This document shows, piece after piece, positions 14,101 through 27,000 of a stretch of 64,000 bases of DNA. Each line of letters begins with the position of its first letter. Position 1 is the stretch's first letter. The DNA is from Membranipora membranacea (Eukaryota > Bryozoa > Gymnolaemata > Cheilostomatida > Membraniporidae), in the NCBI GenBank assembly GCA_914767715.1, contig OU612073.1:19220001-19284000 (forward strand), in the 5' to 3' direction. The notes under the pieces were generated by a model that saw only the letters and a program-made list of their open reading frames with translations, was not told the origin of the DNA and searched no databases. Both the position numbers and the translations under genes were made by a program.

Positions 14101-16880
14101 ATAGATTTCGACAAACGTATAATATGAATGCCTTTAGAACTGATGGATTCAAGATTATTAAGAAAGCGGACATTTTCTGTCGGATTGTGCTTGAACTTGC
14201 ATGGCCAATAGCATTTATGTTGGGAGGCTGAGAATTGAAAATGACTGCTCTGGAACCTTCGGATACAGCTTTGCTTCCTATTTCAGAGCACCGTACACTG
14301 TGCTACGACAGCCTGAGTCATTTCTGGCGTCATGCATTTTTTGTTCTAACACACATGGACCATCAGCCTCGGTAAATTTCTTTCCTTGAACGGTTATATC
14401 GAACAGAAGTATGTATGTACACAGCATAACGGGAGGGGGGGGGGGGATTGAGAAAACACTGTGCCAAAATCCATGCATGCAAGGATTTGAAAGCCTTTCG
14501 CGATTTCATCCTCAAGCTTGCTTGTCTGTTGACAGAGGGCTTAGTATTATCAAGGTTTGACAAGTGTGTGATTGTAGGATTTTCACATCTTCAGCAATAA
14601 GTGGAGTTATTTTCCTCTAAAAATCTGAACACCACGGGTGGTGTCTGAATGGATGCTGAAGGTCACCTGCTCTAACTTGTTTTTAGAGTAGGTGCAGTAA
14701 GCTTAAAATATTGTACTGCTGTTTGCTCTCTTATCAGGGACCAGAAAGGATCACCATTGACCTGTAACTTATGGACAGGTACCTTAGAAACCTGTGTGGG
14801 TAATTGTCGAAATCAATTAATCTAGGTATGCTGAATCATTGTTGGCACGAGGGAAAACCACAAACATTTTCGGACAGTTTGTACAATGCAATACAGACCT
14901 AATTTACTATGGATTGAGCCAATTTTCACTAGATATTGAGTACATTTATGCACCAATGTAAGTTCGGATTATTAATGTTGGCTCAGTGAAAAGACGGCAA
15001 TTTATTGTGGGAGTAAAAAACATGATGATTAAGAGAGGCACCAAATCTTACTCTGGCACGGCAATATGTAGGTATTATCAAACATAGCCCTGTTTGAATT
15101 GTGTAATAACAAAATTCCTGCCATGAAATACTCTAATCTCAACACTGTGTAGTAAAAATAAATGTGCCGAAATTAAATGAGGCTTATCTATTGGGACAAT
15201 TCATGAATTCCACAAGGTAAAATCTGGTTGCATTATTATTAGCTCGGTCATGTTTATCATTCAGATTTATTGGATCATCACGAATGAAACAATGAAACCA
15301 AATTTTGGCTGTCTGGCGCATCATTGATTCTTGTTGATTTTTAATTGTTTGATTTTGTAATTAAGGGATCAATTGTCTGCTGTAAATTCGAACAAGCTAT
15401 TGCCAATGAAAATTACTGCATCTAACTTGTAAATAAACATGGATTAGGCCCCACTGCAAATTAATGAATGTGGATAGGTAAAAGAGATTTCAGGGATAAT
15501 CAACTGTAGTGCCAGTATCAGTTAGCCATCACCATTAAAAATATCATTATCACTAAATTGTGAATGAACTTGAATATTGGTATCACTACTTTTGCAGCTT
15601 TTAGGAAATTTATGGACCATGATAGTATATGAGTCTCATCAATCCTTGTATTTAGCATATCACGCATGTGCTGCACCATACCACCTTCCCATTTATACTG
15701 ATTCATAATTTGCTCACTTTATCTTAAGCTATCAATTTAATCATGAGCATATTCCATATTCCTATTCCACATTACCTGTACATACATATCACTGACAATG
15801 GTTTGTCGACTTTGCAGGTCCTTGCAATTATAATCCCATCTTTGACACTTGCATAATAGAACTATGAGAGCATAACTCCACATTAGACCCTTGTTTCAAA
15901 ACTACATACATGCGATGTAGTTTTCGATGTGTTAATAGAAAAAAAACCTGAGTCTGGTGGAATATAGCATGTTATTTTAGACAGTATTTGTCTTGTAATC
16001 TTACCCTGCAAAGCTTTTATGCTGAACATATTCTCTTGTCTTTGTAACTGTTAGCACAAAACACTGTTCATGCCTGTGCGCCTCTTGGTGTGTTAGATTT
16101 TCAATCCAAGCTGTACTAGTAATGGTGTCCCCTTTCGTCATGTAACCAGTCAGCCTAGTTACAAAGACTGCCTAATTTTAGGGCAAAACTATAGAGAGAC
16201 AATATGGTAACGATTTCGGCGGTAGGGTATACGGCAAAAGTCTTTCATATTTGTATTATCCTTAGCATGTTTTGTGGAATCAAGATTAAGAGAACAAAAT
16301 CACGCTCCAAAGTTCAAGTCCGAACAAGCAAGCGGCAAACTGGCAAATTGGCAAAGACAGCTGCACTCAACTTACAACAATTAACTTATGACTAATAATG
16401 GAAGAGAAAAAACGATACACACAAGAGAATCCCATCAAAGAATATAACGCGTCATAGATGCATTGACGCAGCAGCTTTGAACACAGTGGACATGGTTAGT
16501 AGACTTACAATAAGGAGAGTCAGTCAACAATACAAACTGAAGCCACCTGCATAACTCTCATACATAGTATGTTTTGGGGAGTTATACTCCCTTTTATACA
16601 CCAAAAGTTATAGTCTATAAATTCGATGTGACAGCTTAATCAAGAAAGCTGTTATGATGGATGAGGTACTGTTTCCATGGACTCAAACTACTGTATCACT
16701 TAGTTACCTCATTAGATATTGAATGAATAACAATTGATTTTAGGCTTGCACAATATTCAATTCGAACACAGCGTGCTAGGTGAGAAAGGTGAAAAATCAT
16801 CAGATGTTACAATCACCGTATAATATTTAAATGGGATATGTAAATATATATGGCTCGTAGTGATGTATCACCATATATTG
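11106..16880. other. Gene-free AT-rich stretch
   Basis: I see no domain, splice-linked exon series or RNA gene. Open frames at 11832-12113 (93 codons) and 12185-12382 (65 codons) are the longest on the plus strand; neither resembles a family I know. A poly-G run lies near 14.44 kb. The interval may be intergenic or intron of a gene not recognised here. Confidence 0.5.
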
Positions 16881-16892
16881 GACAAACTGGTT

Positions 16893-17119
16893 CAACCACT
16901 TACCTCTTCCAACAAATAATACTGATCGGTTTGCCTGCTGGAGCCAACTGATTTGAGATAATGGTTTTAAATTGTTTGTTGATGTCATTGCAATGTTAGG
17001 AATTCTAAAAAAGAGAACATCGGAACTAAGAACGGGTAACAAGTTTGGAGTTCTCTTCGCATGATGCTGTTTGCAAAAAGAAAAACCATCCATTGACAAC
17101 TTTTTTGTTTTTATATAAC
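16893..17119 (-). repeat. Duplicated exon-like segment, copy A
   Basis: This segment aligns along its length with 20484-20701. Both carry, on the minus strand, a block ending AGAG followed by GTAAG, which is a good splice donor, and both have ATGACATCA near the middle. In copy A that ATG opens a short frame (MTSTNNLKPLSQISW...) running into the donor. It may be a 5' coding exon duplicated together with the neighbouring caspase locus. Function unknown. Confidence 0.55.
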
Positions 17120-17696
17120 TAATTTGGTCCACTTTCTCATTTCCGATAAAAAAGTTTTCAATATGTCAGCATCATTATTGTAGCCTTTGGAGACTTCCGA
17201 GGGTGTTTTTCTTATCGTTTGCGTCCAAATGAGGATATAATTGGATGGATAAAGGATGTGAGGCTTTGAAGATGTGACCAGCCTCAAAATCCATCTGCAA
17301 GCACTATACAATGAGCTTGGTCTTTGAAGGGCCAATATAGCTATAAAAAACAAGAGAAAGTTTAATTTCAAACAAAATAAATACATTATAGATTGAATTA
17401 CAGATAAATTTAAGTATGAGTGAGCATCATTCCTGACTAGTATTTGTATGAGATAGATGTGACACTATAGCTATAAAAGAATTAATTTGTACTGTGAATT
17501 CCGATCATCAGTAACACGATCTGGTCAGCAGTTAATGTCCGATTTCATTTTTGAACTTCTGAGTAATATGCTTGAATGTTTGTTTTTAATTTCTATAGTA
17601 AATGAATAATTGGCATTGAGATCTAGACGAGTCGTCGCAATGCCAGAGAGAAAGGGACGAAATCCCTAAATATGATGAGGATTATCTTCTCTCTTC

Positions 17697-19311
17697 CTAT
17701 GGTATGACAACTATTTTTTTATGAAGTGATCGATTTAAATCCTCCAGCAGCTCTATTTTTTGTGTTGTGCAAGCATGCCGTCGCTGACAATGTTTTGATC
17801 TGTGTTTTTTCTCCTTCCTCTGCGGTTGCATTGTTTGACCTTTTGCTGCCAGCTCTTGTCTGTCTTTGTCAGACTTCTTTGACAAAACTAGTTTATTACA
17901 ATTTGTTGACCTGTACTCGGGATTTTGCTGTCGATATTTTCGATCTCGATGGTACATCATTTTTCTTAAGGCTGCCACAAACATATCATGAACAGAACAA
18001 ATTCCATCGGCGCTTCCGGTCTCTGAGGCCAGCGCTTGTATGAAGTGATTTCTGTAGGCTTGACTTCCATAGCGAACTGACATAAGAAGTGTCAAATTCG
18101 GGATTTCTAACTCGATATGTTTATTGTAAAAGTCGTCAGTCCTAGACTCAGCGCGCTGTGCATCCAGCGCGCAGGCTGTATCAGAGGATCCAGCATACTG
18201 GTGTAGCTGAGTCATACTGGCACATTTCCTTAGTCCTTGACATGCTTGTACTATCAAAAGCTATAGAATTAGAAAATACTGGATGCAAAATGTAGCTTTA
18301 TACTGTTAACTTTGGTCGACCAAAATCACTTAACGCCTAAGCTTACTCAAAAGACAGCATTAATCATGATTGTCGATACCAAACAACAGAGGGGACAACA
18401 TAGCGCAAGCAATTTTTGGGATTAAGCCAAATAAAACTTTCTGTAACAAAAGTTTTCCAAATATTCATCAACTTCCTCATCATGTGGAGTTTGCAATGAG
18501 TTATCACCAGATAATTATTCAACTCACCTTAGGCACATGTTGAGGCATTTCTTCGCCACTTATGGAGATAATATCATTTACTTGGCAGCTGTCATTCAGG
18601 TGGGAGGATCGAGTTTGTTCTTCGAGCCCTCCACATCCATAAATCATTCCAGCATTGCTATGACTCATGATGCATATTACCAAAAGAGAGCAACTGTCAC
18701 TTATCTGCCTGCAAAACTCTCGCAGCATTCCAAAAAGCTCTTAGGTTGACCAATTTCTACCTACTTTGCTGACATCTGTACCAATGTTTTCTAGGCTTTC
18801 ACCAATCATTTGCGCTTCTACGGCAGCACCTTCCCTAACAACGCCTGGGTAACTGTCAAAGTCATTGAAGCAGACCATGCCAAACATTTGCAGATTTGCA
18901 GTTGGTTTTGAGGAGAGACAATACTTTGCTAAATAAGGTTGGCTCAGTTCCAATGTTCCTCTTGTTATTGTATCAGAGGATTGTTGCACCAGTTCACACA
19001 GCTGCTTCCCATGCTTTGGTGTCAGATGTGTTCACAGCAATTCGATTTTGTTGTTCCTTGATGCTAAACAGAGCCCTCTGGTGTGGAAAAGTACTCCTCC
19101 CAAACTTCAACATCGACCGGCAGATCGGTGATATCAATTTTTCTTGTGAGAAACCTCACCATCTTTTCTTCTGGCACTCTTCTCAGGATTACCTCCATGA
19201 GATTAGGCTTACTAATGATTAACCCAATCATAGTATTCTCTAACAGTTCGTCCCAAGTCAGGGTGTCAAGAATCAGGGACTCAACCTCCTCCCCACAAAG
19301 AACAACACCAA
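17697..19311 (-). pseudogene. Caspase-family cysteine protease, disrupted
   Basis: Caspases cleave after aspartate in cell-death and immune signalling. The p20 part reads SSKPTANLQMFGMVCFNDFD, then DSYPGVVREGAAVEAQMIGE, then SLLVICIMSHSNAG (catalytic His in SH) and, after an intron at 18261-18527, VPK/LLIVQACQG (catalytic Cys in QACQG). The p10 part follows (NLTLLMSVRYGSQAYRNHFI, HDMFVAALRKM), with a strand like the family end (RSTNCNKLVLSKK), then about 55 Lys/Arg-rich residues to the stop at 17697. Exon borders: 18260-17697 and 18528-about 19311. An in-frame TAA at 18741-18743 interrupts p20 in otherwise collinear sequence; no short intron removes it in frame. Two apparent frameshifts lie upstream, near 19.07 and 19.00 kb, although an intron from 'ATG|GTGAGG' could explain those. 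The N-terminal part is not a death-fold domain I recognise. Confidence 0.75.
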
Positions 19312-20483
19312 CTGCCAGAGAAATCCAAATTGAGGCTGATAGGGCAGAGTACCTCTGCTTCGATCTGTTATTGAAAAGTGGTGATCCATCACACCTCTTT
19401 CACTACACATTTTTAGGTCATAACTCTTAAGATATTAGGTGATTGCATATGGAATTTCCAGATCATAAATGTTTACCCAGTAAGTACCAGCTTTCGATCA
19501 TGAATTATTAACAAATTCCCCACTGTGTTATGCGAAATCGACCAAAGACTTGCTCCAAGATAATTCAAGAAACCTGGGTGTGATGGTAGATTCCCAGAAA
19601 GTGGCTGTTTATTTTATTTGAATCATACATTTCCTCTCTCGAGAATTTCCTGTGTGCCTATGTTTCTTGTTTTCAGAGTAACATATACATCTAATGTAAT
19701 ATTAAGTTACATGGAAGTTGTATTTCTATTTTTTAAGGAAAAATATGACAAAGAATCAATTAAGGAAAAATTTTTTGCGGTGTCTGAGAATTTCCAGACT
19801 TCGGAGAAGACATCCATTAATAAGTCTGCACATTTATGTTATTTATTGATGTGACATCATAGTTGTATGTTTTAGTGTATGAGGAATCTTAAACACAGGA
19901 TAATAACTGTGAAATGAGGCAAAAGTACAGGTGCTTAAGTTGAAAAAGTGATAAATTGCAAAACCTAGCTTCCCACCCACCCCCTTAACGACCGCCTACG
20001 GGCCGCAATCGCCATCCTGGACTGTAAGGGCTGTGAATGCGTACACCCAATAATGACAGATAAAATATTAAAAAGTGATTGTTACCTATCTTTTCAGGTT
20101 ATGATGAAAATTGATTGTACTTTATTATCGATCTAATTACATTGAAAAATGCATATTATTGATCTGATTTACAATAGGGAACTGTCTATTACTCGGTCAT
20201 TATGGGTATTGAAATAAAGATTCACACAAGCAGAGCACTTTTTCAAATCTTAGATTCCTGCAAAAGATTCGGAGGAATATAAAGGTAAGATTACATCTGA
20301 CATGTATCAAGTGACATCGAGGACTAAGAAAATCACTAAAATCATCAAAATATTTTGAACCAGGGATGGAACCAAAAATCCAATATCAGAATAGCATCAT
20401 CAGTATTGCTGCAATCTCAATAATATTACAGAGGGATATGCAAGGAAATACACCTTGTATCAGAATTCATCGGAGACACTGAT

Positions 20484-20701
20484 TCAACATCTTACCTCTT
20501 AACAATGAAGTCTGAATAGTTTGCATGCTGATGTCCAACTGACTTGAGAAATTTTGATAATGATTTTAAAATAATCTATGATGTCATTGTAATGTGAGGA
20601 AATTCAACGAAGAGAGGAAGATGCTTAGGAGTTTTTTCTCACAGTGCTGTTGGCAAGAAACACAACCATCCAATATTGACCTTTTTTTATATTGTTTTAA
20701 T
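20484..20701 (-). repeat. Duplicated exon-like segment, copy B
   Basis: This is the partner of 16893-17119. It lies 5' of the caspase remnant on the same strand and keeps the splice-donor-like end, but its matching ATGACATCA is followed at once by TAG. It could be an untranslated or decayed 5' exon of the caspase gene. Further upstream, 20687-20911 (-) holds a 74-codon frame with no recognised domain. Confidence 0.5.
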
Positions 20702-21057
20702 ATACTTCATTGATTGTAGATTTTTAAATAAGCATATTTTTTTCCTACATATGACAGAGTTGTCTATATTATCATAAATACAAGGTCGAATGACACGATA
20801 AGCTTCCATTTCATCATCACTCAACTGTAATAGCTCAGTATAAGTGCTCTCCCTTTTGACCTCCATCTTTAGACCTGATGCTGTGTCACACGGATAGACT
20901 ACACAGGTCATACAGTGGTCATAATATTGGCATTGCTATCAATTGCAATAGTATCCCTATCAAATTGTCATCTGCAGTCTACATATCTTGTACATGACTG
21001 CACACACTAACTCTGCTTAGGACATTAGTGTATTTGCGGATAATATTTTACACTACA

Positions 21058-24000
21058 ATGAAATCCATTGAAGATTACAGGGTTGCTGCAAAGGAGAAAC
21101 TGTCGGCAGTGGTTGAGCAATATATTGCAGGAGGTGCTGGGAATCAGCCAATGCAGAACGCTGATGCATTCAAAAAGTAATTCATATCTTCATTGTAATA
21201 CTGTCAGTTTATAATAATTCGCTGATATTTTATCAATTAATTGACAGATGTTTTCGACTTGATGAATGTTTTACCTGGACTTCAGGTGAATTTGATTGAA
21301 GGGGTGCAATGACAAGATATGTTAAGTTCTCTGCGAGGTGTTAATGAGTTGGGTGCAAGATATTTGCTTCGTGATATTTTGGCCATGCCCAGTCATAGAC
21401 TTGATTAGTACTGGATTACAAAGATATTCTTGAGATTTCCCAAAAGTGTCCGTACACACTCACAGTGATTCCACCAAAGTTTGCGAATGTAGACAAAATT
21501 ATTGTATCCTCTCTATGCTTTCAGTTATCTTATCAAGCCATATCTTGCTAGGGACACATCAGTTTTGGATACAACCTCTACCATACTTGGCCATCATGTC
21601 TCAATGCCAGTATGCATATCACCATTGGGTAACCAACGCAAGATCAACCCACTCGCAGAGCATATCACTGCATCAGGTATGGTAGATTTGGGACTCTGCA
21701 AGGGGTTATTTTGAAAACAAAGTTGTCATTTCAGGATGTAGCATTAGCCATGATATCGCATTTTGAAATTTGAGGCTTGCTGGAAGTGCTCCTAGTACTG
21801 AGTGCTCCTTCGTGAAAATAAAACAATTAAATATAATGCAGCTATTACATTGTTAAAATAGACTGCAGCTTGCATTTGAAAATAACCTGACCAACATTGC
21901 TTTCATGGAACTGTACTTTGAACCAGCATCGGCTCACCAGCTCACCTGATATGCCCCCACCAACACAATGTCACTTCAGTAGACAATATGGGATGTGGAC
22001 AATTTAAATTTCGTTTTTGTTACCAATATTTATATATAGCTTTGTTTTATTAATTTGAGTACATTTCTCAATTCGATTTATTTATATAAATAGGTTTAAC
22101 ACATATGTCTTAGGTAATTCCAAATCTATTCCCTTTTTGGATTATGGCAGCTGCAAAGAAGTTTGGAGTTGGGTTTGCAATGAGTGCATTTGCATCTGTG
22201 ACAATGGAAGAGCTCACCACAACCACAGATACAGGGCTTAAACTTCTCAACATTTACATATACAGGTGGGTATAGTATCATACCGGATACGGACAAGCTC
22301 TGACATGAGTGTCTATGTACACCTAAAGTGTAAAGACGCTGCCATAAGAAAGTATTGCTAAAGGGAATCTAAGCATGGATAACTGTATAATGGCTACCCT
22401 GGATATCTATGAAATTTTTGAAAAAACATGAATGATTTGAATGAGAAAATTTGAAAAGTCATTCTTGTATGCAGGCTGAACTGTTACATTTGTATTTCAG
22501 GAAGCGACACTGGACAGAAAATTTGGCTATGAGAGCTGAGAGTTGTGGCTTTCATGGGTTGATACTCGGAATCACCAAGCTGAGTCCAACCGCAAAGTAC
22601 AAAGCCTCTAAACTGGGAGTGTCAAGGTGAGGGGGTATAAATGTGTCGGAGAAATCGTGCCTTGGAAAGGACCGTCTTGGAAGAAGATATCAATCTTTCA
22701 TAAACTTTCATGATTTGGCATAAAGAATTATTAGAGAATGAATTATAATGCTCAATGAATGATAAGTTTCATACTTGACAATGTTTGACCCTAATCGCAG
22801 ATTGCTTCTCTATTCTGGCATACAGGCTGATTTTGTTGCATATTGTCTTCTACACTAGACATTCTGATATGGATGTCACCGTCCAATTTATTACCTGTAT
22901 GTATTTGTACAGCCCACGGAAGATGGCGTCCAATTTATTGCTACCATCCACGGGCTCTTTTTGGTAACAGCATTAAATTCTTCAATTATTAGTTTTGCTA
23001 ATGTGAGACAGTTTACTAGTTCAACTGATACCTCAGATCCAGACTATCCGCTGACTGATCCATCAGTTACATGGAAGGATGTGGCATGGCTTAAGTCCAT
23101 CACCAAGCTCCCTGTCATCATAAAAGGTACAGCTACTTTTAGGTCTGACTGCATAGCTATGACCTGTAAGAAATGAGGCTTTTTATCTTACATATTTAAG
23201 GTTACCAGGCAGTGATCACCATATCACTCAAATGCATGCCTACAAAAATTTTCATTGGATTTGAACAAATAGAAGCCACTTGGCAGCTTATCAAACTCAA
23301 CCATATCTAGCTACAGACTCAAAAACATGCCTCTGTTGATGAAGGGTAATGATGATGCCACCACTTCCCACGTGATTATAATATGTACCATTCATACTGA
23401 TTTCCTATTGGCTAATAACTGAGCATAGTCATGTGACATGAAGGTCACCATTGAATATTAAAATCTGAATTTTCGACTGGTCTATGGTATTTTTAATATA
23501 TCGCCCGATATAACCAATGAATGATGAATGAGTTCCTTGGTTTGACCCGCAACATTTGTCTGCATACTCACCTCATGCTCACCTCACCAACACATTATAA
23601 ATAATTAAACCATTGAATAATATCTGATTTTTAAACGGCCATTTTAACCAAAAATTCACTCAAAACTCAGTTGTTACTCATTAAGAGCTCAGTATGAATG
23701 GTACATAAGTAAACATGAGGAAAGTTAGAGCATCATCATTAGCCTTCAGCAACTGAGGCATGCTTATGAGGTTGCATTTGGATATGGGTTCATTTTAGAA
23801 GCTGCTAAGTGGCCGCTATTAATTCAAAACAATGAAAATTGGTATATGTATGCATGTATTGCGATAGAGAGCTATAACAATTATGAGAACCCCAATTTTC
23901 AGAATAGTTTGATATATGTATTCATTAAATGATAAAAAATTCAATGCTTCTTATTACTTCATTTTGGTAGGAGTGTTATCAGCCAGAGACGCTTTAGAAG

Positions 24001-27000
24001 CCATAAATGCTGGTGTTGATGGTATACTCGTATCTAATCATGGAGGGCGTCAGCTTGCTGATGTACCCGCACCGGTAAGCTGCCTATATTGTTCACTGTT
24101 AAATAATCGATTAAACTTAAGTATTTCAAGTGTGACCACTTTATATTGCATGATGCAGTTTTGGGGTGATCATATCAAATCCAAATTACAGTTATTAGCT
24201 TATATAAATAAGTCTATATACTATCCATCAAAGACACTGTTTGAGCAATATAAGCCCCTGATGACAAAGTGATCCCCAAAACAATGGCCAGCTATGATCA
24301 ACTATCATCATAGTCCATTTTTCATAAATACTAGAAGCCAAATTTGGAACAGTCTCACACAAAATTGTCTTTTCCATTCAACTGCCGGTTAATTTGATTG
24401 AGTTTATTGTATAGTAAAGATACATACTCATATTCTACTAAATCTCAGTTCAGAAAGCTGCATAGAAATCAGGTTCAATATATTCAAAGGGCTAATTGAG
24501 TAGTCCCGAAAGGCCCATGATGCATAACAATAGAGTCTCTCAGATAATTTTCATCGAAATAACCAGTGTCACTTATAAGGTACAATTATTAGATTGATGT
24601 CTTAGTGGAGGTGATCAGAGCGGTCGGAAACACATGTGAGGTGTATCTAGATGGCGGTATTAGATCTGGAGCAGACATATTCAAAGCTCTTGGTCTTGGA
24701 GCTAAAGCTGTGTTCATCGGCAGGCCTATACTCTGGGGGATGGCCTGTGGTGTGAGTGAATTTGAAGTGACCTTTAATAGTACTGACCTTTCCTTTTAAC
24801 AGTATCATCCATTTCACTTTATATGCTAGTAACTGCATAATACTCTTAGCTCCAATTTGACTTATCAATATGGAAAACTAGTCATCGTAAAAAAATTAGT
24901 CCCGGTGTAGTATTGTAAACTGTCCCCCGCGCGAAAACAACCCCGGGACACTTTACAATATTGTAAACTGTCCCGGGGACACTTTACAATAAAAACAGGC
25001 CTATTGTAAACTGTCCCCCCCTATTGTAAACTGTCCCCCCCTATTGTAAACTGTCCCCCCCCCCTATTGTAAACTGTCCCCCCTATTTGTGACTGTCCAT
25101 ATCCAGTGCCCAGCTGTTTATCACCATTCTAAATGGGTCAGATCATCTAACTGGAGCATACCATGATGTTCTGGCCGCCACTATGATGGCCAAAGTTGTA
25201 CCATGGGGATGGTGGTGGTATCTCATTGAATGAGTGTATAAAGCCTCTTTTTCATATGGTACTTGGAGATCTATTTTTCGCAAACACTAGTTTTTTTAAG
25301 CTCCTATGATTTAGAGATGTCTGGTTTGCGAAGAAAGGTGCACTAAGCCAACAGTGGATGGATGTGTAGTTGCCACATCACAGAACACACATACTTTCAT
25401 TGCAGGTTCATGAGCCGCGCGAAAACAACCACCCCATTCATTCATCATAAAATCTACCTCCGTCAAGCATTTGCCTAGGAGTGATGGCAGTCAGTCACAA
25501 GTGAGACCTGGAGAAATAATTAATTTGAGCTTTTCATATTGTGAGGATGGGTATTGCACTGTAAAATATTGCTTAAGCCGCGCAAAAACAACCACCCCCC
25601 AAGCTGTCTTATAAAGATATCTGTTAAAAAGTCTCAAACATAATGAACCGTGATTTTGCATCCATAATGCGATTGTCATAAGGTGACTGTGTACCAAATT
25701 TCAGATTAGTAGGTCAGAACTTAATGACACAGCGGATGATATGTCGTTCTTTGCAAGTTCATGAGCTGCGCAGAAACAACCACCCCATTCAGTCATCTTG
25801 AAATCTACCTCAATCAGCATTTGCCTGTGAGTGATGAAAGTCAGTCACATGTGAGACCTGGAGAAATAACGACTTTTGAGTTTTTCATATTGTGCCGCCT
25901 GGTATTGGACTGTAAAATATTGCTTAAGCCGCGCGAAAACAACCACCCCCAAAAGTGTCTTATAAAGATTATCTGTCAAAAAGTCTCAATCATAATGAAC
26001 CATGATTTGGCAGCCATAATGTGATTGTCATAAGGTGCCTGTGTACCAAATTTCAGATTAGTAGGTCAGAACTTAATGACACAACGGATGATATGTCGTT
26101 CTTTGCAAGTTCATGAGCCGCGCGAAAACAACCACCCCATTCATTCATCTTGAAATCTACCTCAATCAAGAATTTGCCTGTGAGTGATGACAGTCAGTCA
26201 CAAGTGAGACCTGGAGAAATAACCACTTTTGAGTTTTTCATATTGTGCGGCCTGGTATTGCCCTGTAAAACATTGCTTAAGCCACGCGAAAACAACCACC
26301 CCCAAAGCTGTCTTATAAAGATTATCTGTCAAAAAGTCTCAAACGAAATGAACCATGATTTCCTAGCAATAATGTGATTGTCATGAAGTGAAGTGAAGTA
26401 GAAATTAATGACACAACGGATGATATGTCGTTCTTTGCAAGTTCATGAGCCGCGCGAAAACAACCACCCCATTCATTCATCTTGAAATCTACCTCAATCA
26501 AGCACTTGCCTGGGAGTGATGGCAGTCAGTCACAAGTGTGAGCGGGAGAAATAATTACATTTGAGCTTTTCATATAGTGCATGATTTTTCAGTCACAAGT
26601 GTGACACCAAGAAATAATCAATTTGAGCTCCTCATAGTGAGAGCCATGCTTTTGCACTGTAAATGATTGCTGGAGCCAGGCAAAAACAACGACTCCCACT
26701 TTAGTTCATATAAACTGTATCCTAATAGATCATTAATGCAATCCTAATATATATTATTTTACAGCCATAGTGTGGATGGATGGATGGTTTGCAATGTAAT
26801 GTGCGGAACAGCTGATATTAGTTACACAGTAGCTCAATTAGCTGCACAAAGACAATCCCCAACAGCACATCTGCATAGAACTGCACAGTAATTCAGTGAT
26901 TTTTGTGCGAGTCCTGCAATTAATACTGCTACATTACTTGTTGCACTAAACACTGTTACCCTGCATATAAACCCATTGCTTAAGCTGTACAAACGCAACC

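Noticed and set aside
18710-18766. A short intron that would remove the caspase in-frame stop
   Set aside because: GT-AG choices give 25, 52 or 56 bases; the first is too short and the others break the frame and delete conserved helix residues.
19083-19430. Plus-strand 115-codon frame
   Set aside because: It is the opposite strand of the caspase N-terminal region and resembles no family.
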